64,000 bases of DNA from Lewinellaceae bacterium (GCA_020636135.1 JACJYK010000001.1:1-64000), one strand, 5' to 3'. Counted from the stretch's first letter, positions 45,499 through 54,753 are shown. A program made the numbers and translations. The notes: a model not told the origin generated them from the letters alone.

Positions 45499-48400
45499 CC
45501 TTTGGCCTGATCGTAACGCTTCTTCAACAAGGCCAACGTTTCTTCCAGTTGATCCACAGCCATTAAAACGGATTGGCTTGGCCGGGCATCCATGGATTGC
45601 ATCACTGCCAATAGATACAAGCATTTGTTTTGGAATCCGACCAGGTCTTCCTTCTCCGGGTCTCCGGCAAAAGCGCCGCCATATACAAAATCCTGATCGT
45701 CGGGCTCTCCTCTGCCGCGCAATGCCATCACGGTTTCCTTTTGAGCGGAAGATGGATTCCTGGTAAGCCAATCGTCCAGGCTTTGAGCCATTTGGTGTGC
45801 TTCCGCCTGGTATTGATAGCATCGCATTGAATAATCGGACTGATACCGGATGTCGGCTTCGGGAACTTTTACCCTTGGGTCAAGGGAAACATTGATCATT
45901 TGCTCCATCGCTTTACCATCCACCGTAAGCCTCACCGTATAATCACCGGGAGCTGCCCATGGCCCCGGAGGACTGCTGGGAGTGTTATGATAGACAGCGG
46001 ATATCGTATAACCTCTTTCCACACCTGCCGGTGGATTATGGTGAATATCCCATACGAAGCGGTGCTCCCCGGCAGTGGTGCCCAACGATTGTGATGGCCG
46101 GATCCAGTAGGTCGGGAAAGGTAACCTCGTAGAGTCCAGTTGTTCAGGGATATCCCGGCTGGAATAGGTGCGAACTGTATTTCCATTCAGATCGAGGATA
46201 TCCAGCGTGACTACACTGGCAGCGCTGCTTAAATAATAATCGATGATCGCTCCGTCAGGTGGATTTTGACCGGTCGGCTCTTCCGGCGGCAGTGGTGTAT
46301 CGGAAAAAACATTGTCGCGGACGCGTAACGCAGGAGCTGGTTTATACAAATAGCTGGTATTGCTGTTGTGATTGGTCAGTTGACGGAGTGGGCTGACGTC
46401 GTCCAGCACCCAAATGGATCTTCCATGGGTACCGATGACCAGGTCGCGGTCATGTACTACCAGATCCCGAATGGAGCTGGAAGGCAGGTTCTGTTGCAGG
46501 GATTGCCAGTGGTCACCATCATCGATAGAAAAATAGACGGTACGTTCACTGCCCGCATACAGTAATCCGGGTTGAACCGGATCTTCGCGAACCACATTTA
46601 CCGGGCCCATAGCCGGCATGCCGGAAGTTATTTCTTTCCAGGTCTTCCCGCCATCGTGGGTGCGGTAAATATGAGGTTTCATGTCATCTTTACGAATGGC
46701 GTTTACAGCTATATATGCGGTGTTTGCATCAAAGTGGCTGGCATCGATCTGAGCAATTTTATCCCAGGAACTCAATGCAGGCGGCGTGACATCCTGCCAA
46801 TGTGCTCCTCCATCACGGGTCACGTGTACCAGGCCGTCATCGGTTCCGGCCCAGATGGTTGCAACATCCACGGGGGAAGGGCCTACAGCATAGATCACCC
46901 CACGGCGGCGCATGTCCTGCAGATCGGGTGTCCTAAAGTCGCCGATGCTTTCCGGCACCTCCGGTCGCTCGCGGCTGAGGTCCGGGCTGATGATTTCCCA
47001 GTCATCGCCCCCGGAAGTTGTCTTCCACAATACATTGGTTGCAAAAAGCAACATGCGGGGATCCGCCGGATGGAATAATAAGGGCATGGTACGCAGGGTG
47101 CGGTACTTACCGGATCGCAGCGCTTCCGGGCCGACCCATTGGGACTGTCCGGTCTTTTTGTTGAATTTTATAACCCGGCCTCCATAGATGAGTTCCGGAT
47201 GCAATGGATCAGCAGCCACGTAGGCATATTCATCGGAGCCTACACCCATAAAATCACGGAATGACAGTTGTCCTCCGTTACCTCTGCTGGCTACTCCGAT
47301 AGCGCCACTTTCCTGCTGGCCACCATAGATCCAGTAGGGGAATTGGTTGTCGGTGGCCACATGATATAATTGAGCAGTAGGCTGGTTGTACCAGGAACTC
47401 CACGTGCGACCACCGTTAACGGTGATGGTAGCACCCTGGTCAGCCGCAAAAAGCATGATTTCGGGATGGATCGGGTTGATCCAGATGCGGTGATAATCGT
47501 CGCCTCCGGGGGCACCCTTGAATGAAGACCAGGTTTTGCCACCGTCGGTAGACCGGTATGATGCCACATTGGCGATGTAAAGGGTATTGGGTTGTTGTGG
47601 ATGAATTTTTATCTCGGCGAAATCACTGCCTCGTCCCCACAGGCGCCGGTCATTGGTGACAAACGCCCACGTATCGCCGCCGTCCATGCTTTTATATACT
47701 CCGCCTTTCTCACGGGAATCTACCGTGGCATACAAAATTTTCGGGTTGCTGTGGCTGATGGCTACGCCAATGCGACCCAATCCTTCGTCCGCGCCAGGTA
47801 ATCCTTTACCCACGGGCTTCCAGGATGAGCCGCCATCGGTAGAGCGGTACAACCCACTGGCCTTCCCGGAAAAGCCTGCATTTTCCCAGGGACCTTCGCG
47901 ATGCTCCCACAGGGATGCATACAGACGTTTTGGGTTTTTCGGATCAAATTCGACCTGGATGGCGCCGGTGTTTTGGTTGATATACAAGACCTTCTCCCAG
48001 GATTTACCACCATCCAGCGTGCGGAAAATACCTCGCTCTTCATTTGGACCGTAAGGGTGGCCCAATCCAGCAACAAATACGATATCGGGATTGGTGGGAT
48101 TGACTATGATCCGGCCCACCTGCTGAATGTCACCAAGGCCTATGTGCTGCCAGTGCTTTCCTCCGTCGGTTGACTTGAAGATGCCGTCACCGACACTCAA
48201 ATCCGGACGGTGCAAGCCTTCACCTGTTCCCACGTAGAGAATATCCGGATTTTTGGGATAAACTGCCAGGTCTCCTACGGATCCGGTCGCTTCCTGATCA
48301 AAAATGGGCTGCCAGGTACGTCCGTAATCATCGGTCTTCCAGACTCCCCCATTGTTAACCCCAATGAAGAATAAGTTCGGTTGAGATTCAACACCTACAG

Positions 48401-48554
48401 CTCCGACGGTCCTGCCTGCCCGGAATGGCCCGATCAAACGGTATTTAAGACCCTGATATGCCGCCTCGGGCACTGCCTGTGCAAAGGCCGTTATGGTATT
48501 TATCGTCAGCCACAGGAAAACGAGACCCGAAGGACGAACGAAACATTTTATCAT
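45495..48554 (-). CDS. exported BNR/sortilin-like propeller protein (1019 aa)
   Basis: The Met at 48554 is chosen over 48593 because it leads directly into the signal peptide (MIKCFVRPSGLVFLWLTINT, cleavage after AFAQ). BNR/Asp-box blades follow (TDDYGRTWQPI, TDGGKHWQHIG, LDGGKSWEKV, TDGGSSWKPVG, MDGGDTWAFV, RDGGAHWQDVT, HDGGKTWKEIT, IDDGDHWQSL), then a C-terminal part with FVWDIHHNPP and a helical tail. It is a paralogue of the protein at 31724-34885 with the same length and layout. Usually called glycosyl hydrolase on weak evidence; binding or enzymatic role is open. Confidence 0.82.
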   Translation of the reverse strand: MIKCFVRPSGLVFLWLTINTITAFAQAVPEAAYQGLKYRLIGPFRAGRTVGAVGVESQPNLFFIGVNNGGVWKTDDYGRTWQPIFDQEATGSVGDLAVYPKNPDILYVGTGEGLHRPDLSVGDGIFKSTDGGKHWQHIGLGDIQQVGRIIVNPTNPDIVFVAGLGHPYGPNEERGIFRTLDGGKSWEKVLYINQNTGAIQVEFDPKNPKRLYASLWEHREGPWENAGFSGKASGLYRSTDGGSSWKPVGKGLPGADEGLGRIGVAISHSNPKILYATVDSREKGGVYKSMDGGDTWAFVTNDRRLWGRGSDFAEIKIHPQQPNTLYIANVASYRSTDGGKTWSSFKGAPGGDDYHRIWINPIHPEIMLFAADQGATITVNGGRTWSSWYNQPTAQLYHVATDNQFPYWIYGGQQESGAIGVASRGNGGQLSFRDFMGVGSDEYAYVAADPLHPELIYGGRVIKFNKKTGQSQWVGPEALRSGKYRTLRTMPLLFHPADPRMLLFATNVLWKTTSGGDDWEIISPDLSRERPEVPESIGDFRTPDLQDMRRRGVIYAVGPSPVDVATIWAGTDDGLVHVTRDGGAHWQDVTPPALSSWDKIAQIDASHFDANTAYIAVNAIRKDDMKPHIYRTHDGGKTWKEITSGMPAMGPVNVVREDPVQPGLLYAGSERTVYFSIDDGDHWQSLQQNLPSSSIRDLVVHDRDLVIGTHGRSIWVLDDVSPLRQLTNHNSNTSYLYKPAPALRVRDNVFSDTPLPPEEPTGQNPPDGAIIDYYLSSAASVVTLDILDLNGNTVRTYSSRDIPEQLDSTRLPFPTYWIRPSQSLGTTAGEHRFVWDIHHNPPAGVERGYTISAVYHNTPSSPPGPWAAPGDYTVRLTVDGKAMEQMINVSLDPRVKVPEADIRYQSDYSMRCYQYQAEAHQMAQSLDDWLTRNPSSAQKETVMALRGRGEPDDQDFVYGGAFAGDPEKEDLVGFQNKCLYLLAVMQSMDARPSQSVLMAVDQLEETLALLKKRYDQAKG

Positions 48555-48679
48555 GTCTCTCAGGTGGGTAAAGGGAGTCATTGAAGATCTCATAAAGCAA
48601 TAAAATTGATTTGGAGTTGTAAGTTACGCAACGGTATTAACCTGCAAGTTGAAGAGCCCGATTTATTTGGAATAGTGGA

Positions 48680-48714
48680 TTGAGTAGTTCGAATTGAGTT
48701 GTCAGTATTGAGTA
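48680..48714 (+). repeat. degenerate heptanucleotide repeat
   Basis: Five 7-base units: TTGAGTA, GTTCGAA, TTGAGTT, GTCAGTA, TTGAGTA. The run stops three bases before an IS3-type end. A cleaner heptad array flanks the intact IS at 61672. Confidence 0.55.
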
Positions 48715-48717
48715 GCC

Positions 48718-48750
48718 TGTCTCGTCCTGGAAATAGTTGACAGATTAAGA
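48718..48750 (-). mobile_element. solo right end of an IS3-family element
   Basis: These 33 bases are the exact reverse complement of the last 33 bases of the IS at 61639-61671 (TGTCTCGTCCTGGAAATAGT at the tip, then TGACAGATTAAGA). Similarity stops after that and no transposase sequence follows, so this is a leftover end, not a full copy. Confidence 0.8.
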
Positions 48751-48755
48751 AATGG

Positions 48756-48786
48756 AAGAGGTGGCGGTAATATCCCATCACCTCTT
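48756..48786 (-). terminator. hairpin after the molybdenum oxidoreductase operon
   Basis: AAGAGGTG (48756-48763) pairs with CACCTCTT (48779-48786) over a 15-base loop. It sits just past the end of the leftward operon, 3 bases beyond the small gene. The T tract on that strand is poor. Confidence 0.5.
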
Positions 48787-48789
48787 TAT

Positions 48790-49029
48790 TTATTGTTCCA
48801 TTTTTTCTTCACCGGGTATCCGGGGCGGTTGATAACATGAACGGCCGGGCAGACATTTGTGCGGAGCGATCAGATCGTTATCGGGGCCAATACCCCCATG
48901 GCCTTTCACGCACCAGAAGATGGTGTTGGAATCATCGATCAAATACCATGGATGTTCTCCACCTTCCATCATGCCATACGGATTCTTGGCCCTCAAATGT
49001 CTGCAAAAAACTGGATTCTCCGGAGTCAT
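48790..49029 (-). CDS. small four-cysteine protein of the oxidoreductase operon (79 aa)
   Basis: Its ATG (49029-49027) shares one base with the stop of the FAD-subunit gene (TGATG), a sign of translational coupling, which argues that this small ORF is real. It carries four Cys (9, 40, 59 and 65) and several His, with NTIFWCVKGHGGIGPDN and KCLPGRSCY, a pattern fit for a metal or Fe-S site. No known domain is recognised. As the last gene of a molybdenum-enzyme operon it could be an assembly factor or an extra electron-transfer subunit; this is inference. Confidence 0.7.
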   Translation of the reverse strand: MTPENPVFCRHLRAKNPYGMMEGGEHPWYLIDDSNTIFWCVKGHGGIGPDNDLIAPHKCLPGRSCYQPPRIPGEEKMEQ

Positions 49030-50036
49030 CAACTGGCATTCAAAATGGCTTCCTGTATGATGTTAATGAATAAAGGCACCTTATATCCGTTTTTCGCCAG
49101 AGGCCGGGCGCGTTCCATGGCCAGTGTAGCTGCTTCCAGAGCTACTTCACTGGTGATCTGGTTGCCGGCGAGAGCGCCTTCAGCACGCATGGACCGCAGT
49201 GGTACAGGCGATGCGGCCCCCAGTGCGATAGCAGCGCGTTTACAGGTTTTGCCATTCATTTCCAGGACGATAGCTACGTCTGCGATGGACCAATCGTGAG
49301 ATTCCCGGGCTCCCTGTTTGATGTAGGCAGCTATGGTTCCTGAAGCCGGTTTGGCCAGACGGACATGCGTGATGAGTTCATCGGCTTCCAGGATGGTCTC
49401 CCGTAACGGGTCCTCTCCCGGGGCTACAAAAAAGTCCGCTATCGGTATTTCTTTGGTTTCCTTTTTGCTGTTGACGATCACCACCCGGGCGTCATAGGCC
49501 ATCAAAGCCGTCGAGACGGATGAAGCATGGACGCTTACACAGGAACCGTTATTCAGGATGGCGTGATTTTCATTTTCGCCATTTTTAGCAAAGCAGCGAT
49601 CACCTCCTTTACGGAAACAGGGATGGTCGTAGGAGCGAAAATACCAGCAGCGTGTACGCTGGGCGATATTTCCTCCTAGCGTTGCCATATTCCGCAGTTG
49701 GGGAGTTGCTGCCTCACCTGCAGCTTGTGCCAAAGCGATATAGTGCTTGCGAATATCCTCATTTGCTGCTATCTCCGCCAGGGTGCTGTTGGCGCCTACC
49801 CGGAGACCATCGTTGTTGGAGAACTCGATTTTGTCCAGGTCTGGTAACTCCCGGATATTGATGATGGTGCGGGGTTGAAGCAATCCTTCCTTCATCAGGT
49901 CGAGGAGATCTGTACCTCCAGCCTTGAGGATCGCAGCCTTCTCGGTCTGACGATAGATCTCATTGGATGCAGTTGAGTTGACCTGGGTCAGGGCATCTTC
50001 AATGGACTTAGCGTTATACCAACTGAAGTTGTTCAT
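49029..50036 (-). CDS. FAD-binding subunit of PaoABC-like molybdenum oxidoreductase (335 aa)
   Basis: Matches the CoxM/YagS (PaoB) family: KAGGTDLLDLMKEG for FAD binding, ATLGGNIAQRTRCWYF, then further Cys in HPCFRKGGDRCF and NNGSC. The four-Cys insertion is the [4Fe-4S] site known from E. coli PaoB and absent from classical xanthine dehydrogenase. The subunit passes electrons from the iron-sulfur clusters to FAD. It starts 10 bp after the molybdenum subunit and overlaps the small four-Cys gene downstream. Confidence 0.9.
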   Translation of the reverse strand: MNNFSWYNAKSIEDALTQVNSTASNEIYRQTEKAAILKAGGTDLLDLMKEGLLQPRTIINIRELPDLDKIEFSNNDGLRVGANSTLAEIAANEDIRKHYIALAQAAGEAATPQLRNMATLGGNIAQRTRCWYFRSYDHPCFRKGGDRCFAKNGENENHAILNNGSCVSVHASSVSTALMAYDARVVIVNSKKETKEIPIADFFVAPGEDPLRETILEADELITHVRLAKPASGTIAAYIKQGARESHDWSIADVAIVLEMNGKTCKRAAIALGAASPVPLRSMRAEGALAGNQITSEVALEAATLAMERARPLAKNGYKVPLFINIIQEAILNAS

Positions 50037-50046
50037 AGTTGACGAT

Positions 50047-52371
50047 TTATTGGTCTAGGTGGTTCAATGCTTTTAATATCCTCGCCGGCGTGATGGGGAT
50101 CTCGTACATGCGCATCCCGATGGCATTATAGACCGCGTTTGCTACAGCTGCGGCGGTTGCAATGTTCGCAGGCTCTCCGATACCATAGGCATCGGTCGAT
50201 GAAAGCGCGGGATATTCCTCCACGATAATCGGTTCAATGGCCGGGATCTCCATGGAGTAGGCGATCTGATAGCGATCCACATCCGGATTCATCATATGGC
50301 CGGTTGCCTCATCCATCACGCGGTCCTCATAGAGGGCATATGAAACGCCCTGGATGATACCACCGTTGATCTGGCTTTCGATTTGTGTCAGATTGATTGG
50401 CCGGCCGCAGCTGTGCGCAGCGACAATCCGGTCCACCTTAACCATTCCGGTATCGGTATTCACCGTTACTTCAGCAAACTGGACGGACCCCAGGTGGCCG
50501 TGTGCCAAACCCCAGGGTTGCGCAAAGCCACCGTAATCATCCGAGCGGCTGGCGCTGGCCGTAATCTGGCCGGTACGCATTTGCTTCAAAGCCTCTTTGA
50601 GAGAAACTTTTTTCGACGAGTCATCCCGGTGAAGGACCATTCCTTCTTTCGCTACCAGTTTCGAAGGATCGGTTTGCCATTGCTGAGCGATTTGCTTAAA
50701 CAGCTCCATTTTAGCCTTGTATGCGGCATTGCGTGTCGGAGGGGTGATGGATCCGGTGACTTTACTACCTCCTGAACCAGGAGCATCCGGGAAAATGGTA
50801 TCACCGATGCGAACAATGATATCCGATGTTTTCAAACCAAACTCCTCTGCGACTATCTGCGCCATGATGGTTTTGGTCCCGGTGCCGATATCCTGCACTC
50901 CTGAACGTACTTCAACCGCTCCATCGCGATAGATCTTCACCTCTACAGTAGCATCCAAATCAACAAAGCGCGGCCAAGTCGATTGTGCTACACCCAGGCC
51001 TTTGCGAATCGTGCCGGTGGAAGCTCCGGCCGGTTTCCAGCGGGACCAGTCGAATTGTTTGGCTCCGCGCTGACGCAATACTTTCCGGACCTCACTTTTG
51101 TCGATGGTGTCCCTTAAGGACAATGGGTTAAGGTTCAGTTTTTCAGCCAGCTCGTCCATGGCTTGTTCGACGCCAAATGCACCCTGGACATTACCGGGGG
51201 CCCTCCAGGCAGCTCCTGGACCGGCAAAGGTGAGTACATCGTATTGCTCGGTAGCAAAATTCGGGCATTCATACAGGATCTGTGCAACGCGGCCAACGCC
51301 GGCACCCAGTGCTACCCCTGCCGTTCCGTAGGACCGTTGCTGAATGGCGGTCAGGGTGCCATCTTTTTTAGCTCCGATTTTCAGGTAATGGATGGAATTG
51401 GGGCGGTTACCGGCCATGAGGTGTTCTTCTTTTCGCTCCAGCATCAGCCAGACCGGCCGGCTTGTTTTTTGGGACAGGATGGCCGCGATGGGGCCATAGG
51501 GACTGGTGCTGTGTTTTGCACCAAATCCGCCACCCATAAATTCACAGATGACCCGGACCCTGCTTTTCGGCAGGTCAAAATAATCAGCCAGTTCATCGCG
51601 TACGTCTTTGGTGCTTTGGGTGGATGCATAGACGGTCATTCCTTCCGGCTTCCAGTCGATCACCACTCCATGCGTTTCCAACGGTACGTGGGTTTGTACC
51701 TGGGTGCGATACGTTTGTTCGACGATGACATCTGCCTGTGAAAATCCGGTATCCAGATCTCCACGTGGTCCGCCAAAAAAACTGGAAGTGGAAGGTCCCC
51801 GCAGGTTTCCTTCCCCCATACTTCCGTCGTGAACCACCCCGACATCACCTCCGTCTGCCTGTCTTGCAATTGGGGCGTCAAAAACCAGCGGTGATTCAGG
51901 CTTCATTGCTTTCTCCACATCGATGACGAAGGGTTTTTCCAGATAATCCACCAGTATCAATCGTGCAGCCTGACGGGCGATATCCAGCGTATCGGCTGCC
52001 ACGGCAGCTACTGGCTGGCCTACGTATTTTACGTCGGGATAGGAATTGTCTTCATTACGGATGATGTGCACAGCGTGTACGCCGGGCATTTTTTCTGCGT
52101 TCTGTGCGTCGATATTACGGATAGAAGCATGAGGCACTTTGGCCGTTAGTATCTTAGCATACAGCATACCCGGCAGCCGGATGTCTGAAGTGTATTTTGC
52201 TTCACCAGTGACTTTGGCGCGGGCATCTACACGGATTCTGCGTTTGCCCACTTCCTGCAATTGATCATTGACCGGCCATGCTGGCGGTTCGTCAGCAGGA
52301 ATCTCACGTTCGATTTCGGTGAGATTATGATCCGGGATACCGTAGGGGAATTTTTCTTTTCTGGTGTCCAT
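50047..52371 (-). CDS. molybdenum-binding catalytic subunit of PaoABC-like oxidoreductase (774 aa)
   Basis: Xanthine-oxidase-type large subunit: KVTGEAKYTSDIRLPGMLYA at the N-terminal domain, GGGFGAKHSTSPYGPIAA and APGSGGSKVTGS in molybdopterin-binding loops, and the late GIGEPANIATAAAVANAV whose Glu is the catalytic base of the family. Length is that of PaoC/YagR. It oxidises aldehydes or heterocycles by hydroxylation; substrate not determined. It follows the [2Fe-2S] gene after one base. Gene order here is small - large - FAD, not the A-B-C order of E. coli. Confidence 0.9.
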   Translation of the reverse strand: MDTRKEKFPYGIPDHNLTEIEREIPADEPPAWPVNDQLQEVGKRRIRVDARAKVTGEAKYTSDIRLPGMLYAKILTAKVPHASIRNIDAQNAEKMPGVHAVHIIRNEDNSYPDVKYVGQPVAAVAADTLDIARQAARLILVDYLEKPFVIDVEKAMKPESPLVFDAPIARQADGGDVGVVHDGSMGEGNLRGPSTSSFFGGPRGDLDTGFSQADVIVEQTYRTQVQTHVPLETHGVVIDWKPEGMTVYASTQSTKDVRDELADYFDLPKSRVRVICEFMGGGFGAKHSTSPYGPIAAILSQKTSRPVWLMLERKEEHLMAGNRPNSIHYLKIGAKKDGTLTAIQQRSYGTAGVALGAGVGRVAQILYECPNFATEQYDVLTFAGPGAAWRAPGNVQGAFGVEQAMDELAEKLNLNPLSLRDTIDKSEVRKVLRQRGAKQFDWSRWKPAGASTGTIRKGLGVAQSTWPRFVDLDATVEVKIYRDGAVEVRSGVQDIGTGTKTIMAQIVAEEFGLKTSDIIVRIGDTIFPDAPGSGGSKVTGSITPPTRNAAYKAKMELFKQIAQQWQTDPSKLVAKEGMVLHRDDSSKKVSLKEALKQMRTGQITASASRSDDYGGFAQPWGLAHGHLGSVQFAEVTVNTDTGMVKVDRIVAAHSCGRPINLTQIESQINGGIIQGVSYALYEDRVMDEATGHMMNPDVDRYQIAYSMEIPAIEPIIVEEYPALSSTDAYGIGEPANIATAAAVANAVYNAIGMRMYEIPITPARILKALNHLDQ

Positions 52372-52372
52372 A

Positions 52373-53005
52373 TCATTTCATTTTATCCGCTGCGGCCAGC
52401 GTGGCTTTAAAAACATGAGGATAAGTGCCACAACGGCAGAGATTGCCGCGGGTGGCTTTTTTAACATCCTCCAGCGTTGGATTTGGGTTTTCCTTCAATA
52501 AGTGGGCACAGGTCATGATCATACCGGGTGTGCAGTAACCGCACTGACTTGCATCGTGCTCAATGAATGCCTCCTGAACCGGATGCAAAACACTGCCCGG
52601 AGCCAGGCCTTCTATCGTGGTCACTTTGCGGTCCCCTACATCTATAGCCAGCGTCATACACGAATTGACCGGTTTTCCGTCAAGCCATACCGTACAGGCT
52701 GAGCAGGAGCCGCGATCACATACCACTTTCGTTCCGGTCAGTCCGGCATGGTCCCGCAGTGCGGAAGCCAGGGTCGTACGGGGCTCGATGGTTAAGTGTT
52801 CCATCTGACCATTGATTTGCATCTGAACCGTGACGGCATCCGGGCCCATAAAGGCACCGGTCTCGGAGGCTGAATGAAATTCTGCGGCTAATAATCCGGT
52901 ATTCAGCAATACCGAACCCGCGGTCGTTATACCCGCCCCGCGCAGGAATTTGCGACGGGTAAAACCATTGGAATCGGGCTTCTTGGAATCTTCTTTCATC
53001 TGCAT
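52373..53005 (-). CDS. Tat-exported [2Fe-2S] subunit of PaoABC-like oxidoreductase (210 aa)
   Basis: The N-terminus contains a twin-arginine signal (FTRRKFLRGAGITTAGSVLL), so the complex is expected in the periplasm. The ferredoxin-like domain has CDRGSCSACTVW and a later Cys (VNSC) for the first cluster; the helical domain has CGYCTPGMI and NLCRCGTY for the second. First gene of the leftward operon. Start is 53005 or the Met two codons later (52999). A divergent gene begins 155 bp upstream. Confidence 0.92.
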   Translation of the reverse strand: MQMKEDSKKPDSNGFTRRKFLRGAGITTAGSVLLNTGLLAAEFHSASETGAFMGPDAVTVQMQINGQMEHLTIEPRTTLASALRDHAGLTGTKVVCDRGSCSACTVWLDGKPVNSCMTLAIDVGDRKVTTIEGLAPGSVLHPVQEAFIEHDASQCGYCTPGMIMTCAHLLKENPNPTLEDVKKATRGNLCRCGTYPHVFKATLAAADKMK

Positions 53006-53160
53006 AAATTATTACCACATGAGAACAGTTAAATTACTAAAAAAAACAAGAAAAGTAAATGGTTATAGCCATGAAGAAACCCTATTAAGAATGGTTCTAA
53101 AATGATATTTTTCGCGATCTTTTATCTTCATTAATTATTCCTGAAATTCAAGAAAAACGC

Positions 53161-53823
53161 ATGGCATTACGGGTATTCATCACCGGAAGTACAGGGATGA
53201 TCGGCCAGTCAGTTCTGCGGGAATGTCTGGCAAGTCAGGACATTGAACGCGTGCTGGTCATCAACCGGCGACCGTTGGGGATTTTCCATCCGAAACTGGA
53301 AGAGGTGATCCACAATGATCCTGGGAATATCGAGGTTTTATTACCCAGATTGAATGGTTTTGATGCCTGTTATTATTGCCTTGGCGTTTCTTCGGCCGGT
53401 ATGAAGGAGGAAGCCTATTCCCGCATTACCTATGATTATACCATCCACTGTGCCGGCGTTTGCCTGAAAGCTAACCCCAACATGGTATTTTGTTATGTAT
53501 CCGGTGCCGGTACCGATCGAACCGAAAAGGGACGAACGATGTGGGCACTCGTAAAAGGTCGCACAGAAAATGCCCTGCTGGCGATGCCATTTCATGCCGT
53601 TTACCTGTTCCGCCCCGGGTATGTCCAGCCGATGAAAGGCATAAAGTCCCGGACACCCCTGTACAATGCCTTATACGCCATCTTCAAACCCTTGTATCCG
53701 CTTCTGAAGCACCTGCCCCGGTGGGTTACCAGTACCGAGCAAATCGGCAAAGCCATGATCCGGGTTACCCTGGATGGGTACAACCGCCCGGTGTTGGAAA
53801 GCCGCGATATTAACGCTGTTTGA
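53161..53823 (+). CDS. NAD(P)-binding oxidoreductase-like protein (220 aa)
   Basis: Atypical/extended SDR-like Rossmann fold: VFITGSTGMIGQSVLREC at the start with the GxxGxxG loop, INRRP for the cofactor phosphate, then YYCLGVSSAG, FCYVSGAGTD and KGRTENALL, as in HTATIP2-type NAD(P)H-binding proteins. Without a clear YxxxK active site it may be a redox sensor or a weak reductase. Transcribed divergently from the molybdenum operon. Confidence 0.8.
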   Translation: MALRVFITGSTGMIGQSVLRECLASQDIERVLVINRRPLGIFHPKLEEVIHNDPGNIEVLLPRLNGFDACYYCLGVSSAGMKEEAYSRITYDYTIHCAGVCLKANPNMVFCYVSGAGTDRTEKGRTMWALVKGRTENALLAMPFHAVYLFRPGYVQPMKGIKSRTPLYNALYAIFKPLYPLLKHLPRWVTSTEQIGKAMIRVTLDGYNRPVLESRDINAV

Positions 53824-53853
53824 TAGGATCCTCTTTAAGCCATTATCGTTTGG

Positions 53854-53878
53854 CAGGTATAGCATGTGATCATACCTG
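53854..53878. other. small inverted repeat between genes
   Basis: CAGGTAT (53854-53860) and ATACCTG (53872-53878) with an 11-base loop, 31 bases after a stop codon. No T run follows, so it may be a weak terminator or an operator; the data do not decide. Confidence 0.3.
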
Positions 53879-53943
53879 AATGCGATCTACATCATCGACA
53901 TCCATGATTCAATAGGCTACTATTAGCAAAAGGATAGTAGTCT

Positions 53944-54753
53944 GTGAACCAAAACACGAAATATCAGGAGAATCAAGGATGGCATTTCATTTACCTCAAA
54001 GTGGTACAATTCTTCGAGGAAATAGGTGAGATGGCTTTGTTTACAGGCAGGTTTTTCCGCACCTTTTGGCAGCCGCCATTTGAATGGCGTGAGTTCCTGA
54101 ACCAATCCTATAATCTGGGTAACAAGTCCTTATTCCTGGTTTCGCTCACTGGATTTATCATGGGATTGGTGCTGGACTTACAGTCGCGTCCCACCATGAT
54201 CGAATTCGGAGCTGTATCCTGGATGCCTTCCATGGTAGGTATTACCATTGTCCGGGAAATGGGCCCTATGGTTACAGCATTGATCTGTGCGGGTAAGATC
54301 GGTTCCAGCATTGGTGCCGAGCTGGGTTCGATGCGGGTGACGGAACAGATTGATGCCATGGAAGTCTCCGGTACCAACCCTTTCAAGTATCTGGTGGTAA
54401 CGCGGGTGCTTGCTGCAACCTTGATGGTGCCACTGCTGGTCATTGTAGGGGATGCCTGTTCGCTGGGCGGTTCATTTTTGGTGGAACATCTGAAAGGAAA
54501 TGTGTCCTTTCATTTGTATTTCAACCAGGTATTCGAAGGGCTGGAGATGGGTGATATTGTACCCTCAACCATCAAAACATTCTTCTTCGGTGCGGCCATT
54601 GGTGTGGTAGGTTGTTACAAGGGATATACCTCCAGGAAGGGGACAGCCGGCGTAGGTAAAGCTTCCAATTCTGCGGTGGTGGTCGCTTCTGTATTGGTGT
54701 TTGTGCTGGACTTTATCGCCGTTTTGATTGCTGACTTATTTTACGAGTTGTGA
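53944..54753 (+). CDS. mlaE: MlaE-type ABC transporter permease (269 aa)
   Basis: Permease of the MlaE family, with about five membrane segments and the conserved blocks GFIMGLVLDLQSRP, REMGPMVTALICAGKIGSSIGAELGSMRVTEQIDAMEVSG and VIGVVGCYKGYTSRKGTAGVGKASNSAVV. It moves phospholipids or other lipids between inner and outer membrane together with the ATPase and MCE protein encoded next. GTG 53944 is used because no ATG precedes the conserved FFEEIGEMALFTGRFF segment. Its stop overlaps the next start (TGATG). Confidence 0.9.
   Translation: MNQNTKYQENQGWHFIYLKVVQFFEEIGEMALFTGRFFRTFWQPPFEWREFLNQSYNLGNKSLFLVSLTGFIMGLVLDLQSRPTMIEFGAVSWMPSMVGITIVREMGPMVTALICAGKIGSSIGAELGSMRVTEQIDAMEVSGTNPFKYLVVTRVLAATLMVPLLVIVGDACSLGGSFLVEHLKGNVSFHLYFNQVFEGLEMGDIVPSTIKTFFFGAAIGVVGCYKGYTSRKGTAGVGKASNSAVVVASVLVFVLDFIAVLIADLFYEL

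Noticed and set aside
48859..49299. 146-codon ORF on the + strand over the small gene and FAD subunit
   Set aside because: Covers the end of a clear gene on the other strand; the coupled small - strand ORF is better supported.
51163..51741. 192-codon ORF on the + strand inside the molybdenum subunit gene
   Set aside because: Antisense shadow; no start context or domain.
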